This document shows positions 6,149-11,320 of a stretch of 11,320 nucleotides of DNA, one piece after another. The notes beneath the pieces were generated by a model. It saw only the letters and a program-made list of their open reading frames with translations. It was not told the origin of the DNA and searched no databases. Source of the stretch: Thermodesulfobacteriota bacterium (GTDB taxonomy: Bacteria > Desulfobacterota > Desulfomonilia > Desulfomonilales > Desulfomonilaceae). A program made the position numbers and the translations under genes. Every line of letters starts with the position of its first letter. The stretch's first letter is position 1. The stretch lies in NCBI GenBank assembly GCA_030837305.1, contig JAUPKT010000243.1, positions 1 to 11,320 on the forward strand, written 5' to 3'.

Positions 6149-6179
6149 TTGCCCCAGGCCGGTGTTTTGACTATAGTCA
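6149..6179 (+). promoter_or_regulatory. Putative promoter with overlapping palindromic operator, transporter operon
   Basis: TTGCCC (6149-6154), a 17-base spacer and TATAGT (6172-6177, 5 of 6 matches) form a plausible sigma70 promoter, with a start near 6184, about 20 bases before the ATG of the binding protein. The -10 box lies inside a perfect 12-bp palindrome TGACTATAGTCA (6168-6179), a good position for a repressor site. The regulator is unknown. The rest of the 5994-6204 gap holds only short inverted repeats, such as AGAGT-AA-ACTCT, and no clear minus-strand promoter. Confidence 0.5.
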
Positions 6180-6204
6180 GCCGCAGTCTAAAAGGGATGA
6201 AAAT

Positions 6205-7872
6205 ATGACTCTTGCAAAATGTTTGGTGCTCTCTTGTCTGATTGTCATTCTACTCATGGGTTCCGTCAAAGCCGACGACACGGGTTCTCCTGATCGAACG
6301 AGGCCTCCGACAGGCCTGCCTACGACCTCGGCAGCCGCAGAGACTCCGGCCTATGGCGACATGATTGTCAGGGGCAGCATTGGCGATGCGTCAGTCCTAT
6401 TGCCCGTATTGGCTTCCGACTCTGGCAGTTTTGACATCACCGGCTTGATATACAATGGGCTCGTTAAGTACGACAAAAATATCCTCTTGCAGGGAGACAT
6501 GGCTGAACGATGGGAGATCGCTGAAGATAATCTCAGGATCCGATTCTTCATCAGACCAGGGATAAAATGGCACGACGGTGCACCATTCACGAGCAAGGAC
6601 GTGGAATACACGTACAAAGTGTATGTGGATCCCAAGACGCCGACGGCTTATGCCACGGATTTCCTGAAAGTAAAGGAATTCAGAGTGCTTGACCCACTCA
6701 CCTGTGAGGTCCTCTATGACAGGCCATGGGCGCCTGCCCTTGCATCGTGGGGTCAGGGGATGTTGCCGAGTCATCTTCTCCAGGGAACGGACATCACCCA
6801 GAGCCCGCTCCAAAGAAACCCCATCGGTACGGGGCCATACAAGTTCAAGGAGTGGAAGACCGGAGAAAAGATTGTCTTGGACAGCTACCACGACTATTTT
6901 GAGGGACGCCCATACCTGGACAGGGTCATGACTCGAATCATCCCTGATCCTGCCACCATGTTCCTCGAATTAAAGGCAGGCAGGTTGGACCAAATGGGAC
7001 TGACCCCCCTTCAGTTCACCAGACAAACAGACACAGCCTGGTTCAAAAAGAACTTCAACAAATTTAAGTACCTGGCCTTTGGATACACGTATCTGGGATA
7101 CAATCTTACGGACTGGCGTTTCGAAAGCAAGAAAGTAAGGCAAGCCCTTACCACGGCAATAAACAGGGAAAGCATTGTTCAAGGGGTTCTACTCGGCCTT
7201 GGGGCTGTTGCACATACGCCGTACAAGCCCGACACCTATTGGTACAATCCTCATGTGAGAAACTTCCCCTATGATCCGGCCAAGGCGAAACAGATGCTCG
7301 AGGAAGAGGGATGGAAGGACACGGACGGAGACGGTGTCCTGGACAAAGACGGCAAACCTTTTGAATTCACCATCATAACCAACCATGGAAACGATGTAAG
7401 GAAGAATGCGGCCACCATAATCCAGAAAGATCTCAAGAAAGTGGGCGTGAAAGTCAACATCCGTGTCATTGAATGGGCCGCATTCATAAAAAACTTTATT
7501 AATAAGAGAAATTTTGAGGCATGCCTACTGGGCTGGGGAATCGGTATCGACCCCAACCAAATCGACATCTGGGATTCTCGGAAGACCGGGGAGAGAGAAC
7601 TTAATTTTGTATCGTATAAGAATCCCGAGGTTGACCAACTCTTAGAGTTGGGTGCTTCAACCTACAATAGGGAGGAGCGCAAGAAATATTACGACAAGTT
7701 CCAAGAAATAATTGCGGAAGATCAGCCTTACACGTTCTTGTTCGTGCAAGACTCTCTCCCGATCATTCAATCACGACTCCACGGCATAGTGCCTGCCCCA
7801 CTCGGTATCAGCTATGACTTCATCAGATGGTTTGTGCCGAAATCCCTTCAAAAGTATTCAATAGAGCCCTGA
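6205..7872 (+). CDS. ABC transporter substrate-binding protein, peptide/nickel (SBP_bac_5) family
   Basis: This periplasmic binding protein (555 aa) captures an oligopeptide-type ligand for the two permeases encoded next. A Sec signal peptide covers about 1-23 (hydrophobic CLVLSCLIVILLMGSV, likely cut after VKA). A Pro/Thr-rich linker follows, then the family-5 body. Family hallmarks include ITGLIYNGLVKYD near the N-terminus, GIKWHDGAPFTSKDV, GTGPYKFKEW, and the acidic loop DTDGDGVLDKDG (372-383), which resembles a calcium-binding loop. I chose this ATG because AGGGA lies seven bases upstream and the signal peptide starts there; the frame is open to 6118, but that extension would put 29 non-signal residues in front. 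Cys11 looks like a lipobox, but it lies inside the hydrophobic core, so a lipoprotein is unlikely. The ligand cannot be read from sequence. Confidence 0.92.
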   Translation: MTLAKCLVLSCLIVILLMGSVKADDTGSPDRTRPPTGLPTTSAAAETPAYGDMIVRGSIGDASVLLPVLASDSGSFDITGLIYNGLVKYDKNILLQGDMAERWEIAEDNLRIRFFIRPGIKWHDGAPFTSKDVEYTYKVYVDPKTPTAYATDFLKVKEFRVLDPLTCEVLYDRPWAPALASWGQGMLPSHLLQGTDITQSPLQRNPIGTGPYKFKEWKTGEKIVLDSYHDYFEGRPYLDRVMTRIIPDPATMFLELKAGRLDQMGLTPLQFTRQTDTAWFKKNFNKFKYLAFGYTYLGYNLTDWRFESKKVRQALTTAINRESIVQGVLLGLGAVAHTPYKPDTYWYNPHVRNFPYDPAKAKQMLEEEGWKDTDGDGVLDKDGKPFEFTIITNHGNDVRKNAATIIQKDLKKVGVKVNIRVIEWAAFIKNFINKRNFEACLLGWGIGIDPNQIDIWDSRKTGERELNFVSYKNPEVDQLLELGASTYNREERKKYYDKFQEIIAEDQPYTFLFVQDSLPIIQSRLHGIVPAPLGISYDFIRWFVPKSLQKYSIEP

Positions 7873-7878
7873 GGAAGT

Positions 7879-8856
7879 ATGACGCTTTACATAGTAAAGA
7901 GACTGTTGCTCATGATTCCGGTCCTTCTGGGCATTACCATCATTTCCTTTGCTGTGATGAAAATGGCGCCGGGAGATCCAACGAGCCTCCTCACCGACTT
8001 GAATCCCAACATGAATGAAGAGGCCATTAACAGGATTAGAGCACACTACGGCCTGGACCAACCCTGGTACGTGCAATACGGTAAATGGCTCAAAAACATG
8101 TTGGTGCTTGATTTCGGCAGATCTTTTGCTGCGGACAATCGGCCCGTCATCGACAAGATAGTGGAACGTATTCCCATCACGTTGCTCATCAATATTCTGT
8201 CCCTGACTCTCATCTTGAGCATTGCGATCCCCATCGGGGTCTTGTCCGCGGTGAAAAAAGATTCCTTGTTTGACAGAGCAACCACTGTGTTTGTGTTCCT
8301 CGGATTTGCCATACCGAGTTTTTGGCTGGCTCTGCTCCTCATGATCCTTTTTGGAGTGAAACTCGAGTGGCTGCCCATTTCTGGAATTCGCTCACTGAAT
8401 TATTCGCATCTCACCTCCCTGGAGCGGGTATTTGATGTCCTGGGGCATTTGATTCTGCCCGTATTTGTGTCCGCATTCGGTGGGTTGGCCGGCATGAGTA
8501 GATATATGCGGTCCAACATGCTCGAGGTCATCCGGCAGGACTATATCACCACCGCTCGGGCAAAAGGTCTTGATGAACGCACGGTCATCTTTAAGCACGC
8601 CATGCGGAATGCCTTGCTTCCCGTAATCACAATTCTCGGGCTTTCGGTGCCGGGACTCATCGGCGGGAGTGTTATCTTTGAGACAATATTTGCCATTCCA
8701 GGCATGGGGCAACTGTTTTACCAGTCCGTTATGATGAGAGACTATCCTACCATCATGGGTGTGCTGGTCATCGGAGCGGTGCTGACGTTGGTGGGCAATC
8801 TCATGGCGGATGTCATGTATTCTGTCGCCGATCCGCGAATAAGGGTTTCGGATTAA
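7879..8856 (+). CDS. ABC transporter permease, OppB/DppB type
   Basis: This inner-membrane permease (325 aa) is the first of two that form the channel for the peptide-type importer. It opens with the family-typical [21 protein letters not shown] membrane segment and then KMAPGDP (28-34) and [15 protein letters not shown] (57-71) in the first periplasmic loop. About five further membrane segments follow (near 98-123, 135-160, 188-205, 245-268, 292-315). The cytoplasmic EAA loop that contacts the ATPase is [28 protein letters not shown] (221-248). It ends with the usual VADPRIR tail. The gene lies six bases after the binding-protein stop, with GAGGA overlapping that stop, so both are surely cotranscribed. 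Confidence 0.93.
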   Translation: MTLYIVKRLLLMIPVLLGITIISFAVMKMAPGDPTSLLTDLNPNMNEEAINRIRAHYGLDQPWYVQYGKWLKNMLVLDFGRSFAADNRPVIDKIVERIPITLLINILSLTLILSIAIPIGVLSAVKKDSLFDRATTVFVFLGFAIPSFWLALLLMILFGVKLEWLPISGIRSLNYSHLTSLERVFDVLGHLILPVFVSAFGGLAGMSRYMRSNMLEVIRQDYITTARAKGLDERTVIFKHAMRNALLPVITILGLSVPGLIGGSVIFETIFAIPGMGQLFYQSVMMRDYPTIMGVLVIGAVLTLVGNLMADVMYSVADPRIRVSD

Positions 8857-8898
8857 CGTTTGTGGACGTAACATGTCTATAGTTCTGGGATATCGGCA

Positions 8899-9735
8899 AT
8901 GATGTTCTCTGGAGATTTTACACGGCGCTTTCTCCGCAATCGCATTGCTGTTGCAGGATTGTGCGCTGTCGTATTGCTGTTCGCTGTTGCCCTGCTGGCC
9001 GGAACCATTGCGCCTTATCCACCCGACGACATAGACACTTCCAACATCTTGGCTCCACCGACCCGCGAACATCTCCTTGGCACTGACATTCTCGGTCGCG
9101 ACGTGCTCTCTCGGATTCTGCACGGCGCCAGTGTTTCGCTGAGTGTCGGATTTGTGGCCGTGGGCATATCTTCACTCATAGGCATAATCTTGGGGGCTGT
9201 CTCAGGATATTACAGCGGCTGGCCGGACAGAATTATCATGCGCTTCGTGGATATTATGCTTTGTTTCCCATCTTTCTTCCTTATCTTGGCGGTGATTGCA
9301 TTTGTAGGCCCCAGCATTTGGAACATCATGATCGTCATAGGCGTGACGTCGTGGATGGGTGTGACACGACTTGTGAGGGCGGAGTTTCTCAGCATCCGAG
9401 AAAGAGATTTTGTCACCGCGGCTGTAAGTCAGGGAGCAGGGGACGTGCGAATTATTTTCCTGCACATATTGCCCAATGCAATGGCCCCGATTCTTGTGGC
9501 AGCCACCTTGGGAATAGCCTCAGCGGTTCTCGTGGAGTCAGGACTGTCTTTTCTTGGAATCGGTGTCCAACCACCGGATCCTTCCTGGGGAAATATGCTC
9601 ACCGAAGGAAAAGACAACATTGAGATCGCATGGTGGCTGTCTGTCTTTCCTGGCCTAGCGATACTCATCACGGTGATGGGATACAATCTCTTAGGAGAGG
9701 GAATCAGGGATTCCCTCGACCCGCGATTGAGGTAA
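8899..9735 (+). CDS. ABC transporter permease, OppC/DppC type
   Basis: This is the second inner-membrane permease (278 aa), partner of the upstream OppB-like protein. The N-terminal segment RFLRNRIAVAGLCAV starts the OppC N-domain and first helix. It is followed by HLLGTDILGRDVLSR (58-72), the strongest family signature. The EAA loop is DFVTAAVSQGAGDVRIIFLHILPN (170-193). Toward the end PPDPSWGNML (225-234) and GYNLLGEGIRDSLDPR (261-276) are typical. It lies 42 bases after OppB, and the ribosome-binding sequence (GGGAT) is weak. No ATPase gene follows, which is unusual because opp/dpp operons normally continue with D and F genes. Confidence 0.93.
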   Translation: MMFSGDFTRRFLRNRIAVAGLCAVVLLFAVALLAGTIAPYPPDDIDTSNILAPPTREHLLGTDILGRDVLSRILHGASVSLSVGFVAVGISSLIGIILGAVSGYYSGWPDRIIMRFVDIMLCFPSFFLILAVIAFVGPSIWNIMIVIGVTSWMGVTRLVRAEFLSIRERDFVTAAVSQGAGDVRIIFLHILPNAMAPILVAATLGIASAVLVESGLSFLGIGVQPPDPSWGNMLTEGKDNIEIAWWLSVFPGLAILITVMGYNLLGEGIRDSLDPRLR

Positions 9736-9768
9736 TCATTTCTTGCCGCCATAAGAAGGAGTAGGGAC

Positions 9769-10641
9769 GTGCCGTTTCGAATTGGTTGGTTCTCGTCCGG
9801 AAGAGATGAGGCTGCTCGGAATCTCCTGGAAGTGGTCCACCAGGACATTACGTCTCATGAGATTCCCGCGTCCATCGAGTGGATATTTTGCCACAGGGAA
9901 ACGGGAGATGGACCTTTCAATGAAGAATATCGTCACCGGGAGCTATTTTTCGACTTGGCTGCGAGCATCAACATCCCAGTAGCCACATTTTCACATCTTC
10001 GTTTTATGCCGGACTTGAGGAAAAGGGGCCTTCAAGAGAGCAAGTCCGCTGCGGATGCTTCGCCCACACTCCAGGAATGGAGAGACCAGTACGGAAAAGA
10101 ACTCATGCGAGTGGTTTCTCTCCTGCCGGAAGTTGATATCGTCGTCATGGCAGGTTACATGCTGATCATCGGAACTCCCGAACTCGAGCAGATGGAGATC
10201 GTCAACATCCATCCGGCACTGCCCTGGGGGCCTCGAGGCACGTGGCAAGAAGTCATTCATCAGCTCATCTCAGAGCGATCTCAAGAGCAAGGCATCATGA
10301 TCCACCTTGTCACCAAAGAACTGGACAGAGGCCCTGTGATTTCCTTCTGCCGTTTCCCCATTCAAGGGCCTCGCTGGGAAAGCCTCTGGAAGTCTTGGAA
10401 TAGTGAAATAACTGAGGAGTCAACCCGAGAGGTAAGAGAAAACCATGGGCTGTTCAGAGCGATTCGTCAATATGGCGAAACAAGAGAACTGCCGCTTCTG
10501 AAATCGGCCATTCGGGAACTGGCTCTTGGAAAAATCACAATCAAGAACAAGAAAATCTTTTCCGGCGTGAACCTCTTGGAAAACGGCGTGGATCTCACGC
10601 AACAGATAGAGGAACTGGTCACAGACCTCCATGCGCCGTAA
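9769..10641 (+). CDS. Formyltransferase-fold protein related to PurN
   Basis: This 290-aa protein belongs to the formyltransferase fold that includes phosphoribosylglycinamide formyltransferase (PurN). The catalytic set is present: Asn146 and His148 in VNIHPALP (145-152), and Asp186 in LVTKELDRGPVI (180-191). MAGYM (127-131) matches the strand before the active site. True PurN has GxGSNLQ near residue 10, which binds the GAR phosphate. Here that place reads SSGRDEAARNL (9-19). The protein is also about 80-100 residues longer than PurN, with inserts near 75-110 and a C-terminal extension. It probably moves a formyl or related one-carbon group onto another acceptor, or is an alternative GAR enzyme. 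GTG start with AAGGAG seven bases upstream, 33 bases after the OppC permease, so it is likely in the same operon. Confidence 0.8.
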   Translation: MPFRIGWFSSGRDEAARNLLEVVHQDITSHEIPASIEWIFCHRETGDGPFNEEYRHRELFFDLAASINIPVATFSHLRFMPDLRKRGLQESKSAADASPTLQEWRDQYGKELMRVVSLLPEVDIVVMAGYMLIIGTPELEQMEIVNIHPALPWGPRGTWQEVIHQLISERSQEQGIMIHLVTKELDRGPVISFCRFPIQGPRWESLWKSWNSEITEESTREVRENHGLFRAIRQYGETRELPLLKSAIRELALGKITIKNKKIFSGVNLLENGVDLTQQIEELVTDLHAP

Positions 10642-10654
10642 GCCTGGTTGCATA

Positions 10655-10669
10655 AGTCCCTACCGGACT
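10655..10669 (+). repeat. Small hairpin after the formyltransferase-like gene
   Basis: AGTCC-CTACC-GGACT forms a 5-bp stem 14 bases after the stop codon. It lies in the 111-base gap between convergent genes, where a terminator is expected. There is no T-run on either side, so it is at best a partial terminator. The rest of the gap shows nothing I can support. Confidence 0.25.
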
Positions 10670-10752
10670 CAAGGGGAATGCGCATAATGGCCTCGAACAT
10701 TTCCGGATCAGCATTCAGCGCCGTTTTGTTCTCACGAGAGCGCCCGAAAATG

Positions 10753-11211
10753 TCAGCGATTCTGGGGTAGGGGGGCCTGCAATGGAATCTTGTGCCCATC
10801 CTTAGTCGTAAGTGTTCCTACGACAGTCTTTTCTGGAGTAATGGAGCCCCTGAAGACATGTCCATCCGTGTGAGATGCCACCACGCTGTCACCTTCGATC
10901 CTGCCGTTCCAATGATACGTCCACCGGTGGCTTAACGGGGGATAAATGTGCAGAACCCCCCGGATTTCGTTGTTTCTCCTCTGGGCGTTTCCCTTGACCC
11001 TAACGCCCATTACCTCAGTCTCCCAATTCTTGAGTGGGCCCCAATCCGGAGCCTGTGGCGTCTGCCCTGCGGTCATGCCCGCAACACCAACGATCTCCGT
11101 GCCATCTTGGTTGCCTGCAGTCACAGAGGGGCTGCTCAAGAAAGGTATGAGGGTGACAAAACAGAATACTATCATATGGGTCGTAGAACTTTTTCGCATA
11201 TCAGTCTTCAT
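10753..11211 (-). CDS. Small exported protein of unknown function
   Basis: I do not recognise this family. The 152-aa precursor begins with a Sec signal peptide: a basic start (MKTDMRK), a hydrophobic stretch MIVFCFVTLIPFL, and probable cleavage after SVTA. The mature part, about 120 residues, has no cysteines. It opens with a low-complexity Gly/Thr/Gln-rich segment (EIVGVAGMTAGQTPQAPDWG). It continues as a beta-rich domain with alternating hydrophobic and polar residues (GVLHIYPPLSHRWTYHWNG, then GHVFRGSITPEKTVVGTLTT). This suggests a small periplasmic beta-sandwich or barrel. I chose the ATG at 11211, with GAGAGA close upstream; the frame is open to a GTG at 11241 that lacks a ribosome-binding site. 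It converges on the formyltransferase-like gene and shows no functional link to it. Confidence 0.65.
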   Translation of the reverse strand: MKTDMRKSSTTHMIVFCFVTLIPFLSSPSVTAGNQDGTEIVGVAGMTAGQTPQAPDWGPLKNWETEVMGVRVKGNAQRRNNEIRGVLHIYPPLSHRWTYHWNGRIEGDSVVASHTDGHVFRGSITPEKTVVGTLTTKDGHKIPLQAPLPQNR

Positions 11212-11237
11212 CGGATCTCTCTTCGAGTAGCGATACC

Positions 11238-11320
11238 TCACGGTTCGCTCTGAATAGTGTGTTTCTCAACAATCCTGGCCGTCAAGACGAGAACGAGCGT
11301 GAAGATCATATCGAGTTCAA
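11238..11320 (-). CDS. Possible 3' end of a gene entering from the right edge
   Basis: One minus-strand frame stays open from the window edge to a TGA at 11238 and would encode a C-terminus ELDMIFTLVLVLTARIVEKH... with a hydrophobic stretch. The other two minus frames are closed early. The piece is short enough to be open by chance. If real, it ends just before the exported-protein gene and might be cotranscribed with it. Confidence 0.25.
   Translation of the reverse strand, partial: ELDMIFTLVLVLTARIVEKHTIQSEP

Noticed and set aside
6118..6204. 29-residue N-terminal extension of the binding protein
   Set aside because: It would sit before a good signal peptide, has no ribosome-binding site at 6118, and overlaps the likely promoter.
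7316..7353. Acidic loop in the binding protein as a dockerin or EF-hand domain
   Set aside because: A DxDGDGxxDxDG loop occurs as a single, usual element in this binding-protein family, so it is not a separate domain.
8392..9123. Long minus-strand open frame (243 codons) over the two permeases
   Set aside because: It is antisense to two clear permease genes and its composition (many His, Arg, Gln, Asn) is typical of the reverse complement of membrane-protein codons.
10467..10799. Minus-strand open frame of 110 codons across the end of the formyltransferase-like gene
   Set aside because: Part of it looks protein-like (NKTALNADPEMFEAIMRIP), but it is antisense to a supported gene, overlaps the exported-protein gene and has no clear ribosome-binding site.
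1..11320. CRISPR array, insertion sequence, prophage, tRNA or rRNA
   Set aside because: No spaced direct repeats, transposase or integrase products, cloverleaf or rRNA-like sequence were seen on reading both strands.

Overview
The window looks like chromosomal DNA from a strict anaerobe, most likely a Desulfobacterota (deltaproteobacterial) sulfate reducer or syntroph of roughly 50% GC. This assignment is inference. It rests on a ferredoxin-dependent 2-oxoacid oxidoreductase, on the style of the peptide-binding protein and the tandem-ACT protein, and on gene order. Genes are densely packed, and no stretch over 300 bases lacks a gene. I see no rRNA, tRNA, CRISPR array, insertion sequence, attachment site or replication origin.

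Region 1 (47-3489, + strand) is a complete four-subunit oxidoreductase operon of the VOR type (branched-chain 2-oxoacid:ferredoxin), in the order ferredoxin, alpha, beta, gamma, followed by a tandem-ACT protein. It starts from a near-perfect sigma70-type promoter. The enzyme decarboxylates 2-oxoacids (probably from Val/Leu/Ile) to acyl-CoA and passes electrons to ferredoxin. The ACT protein is a likely amino-acid sensor linked to it.

Region 2 (3709-5993, - strand) reads, in transcription order, a 106-residue protein of unknown function, seryl-tRNA synthetase with an unusual motif 3, and a small toxin-antitoxin pair (acidic antitoxin, then RelE-like toxin). A strong Shine-Dalgarno sequence suggests the antitoxin starts at an internal GTG. 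A palindrome between serS and the antitoxin is a candidate operator.

Region 3 (6149-10641, + strand) starts in the divergent gap at 5994-6204. It holds a periplasmic peptide/nickel-type binding protein, two permeases of the Opp/Dpp family, and a formyltransferase-fold protein related to PurN. No transporter ATPase gene is present, so the importer must use ATPases encoded elsewhere. The formyltransferase-like protein keeps the Asn-His-Asp catalytic set, but its substrate phosphate loop differs from true GAR transformylase.

Region 4 (10753-11320, - strand) holds a small exported protein of unknown function and perhaps the last codons of another gene running off the window edge.

No wholly new multi-gene system is evident. 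The most interesting leads are the PurN-like protein joined to a peptide importer, the VOR-ACT linkage, the antitoxin without a visible DNA-binding domain, the variant SerRS, and an excess of perfect palindromes in the gaps.
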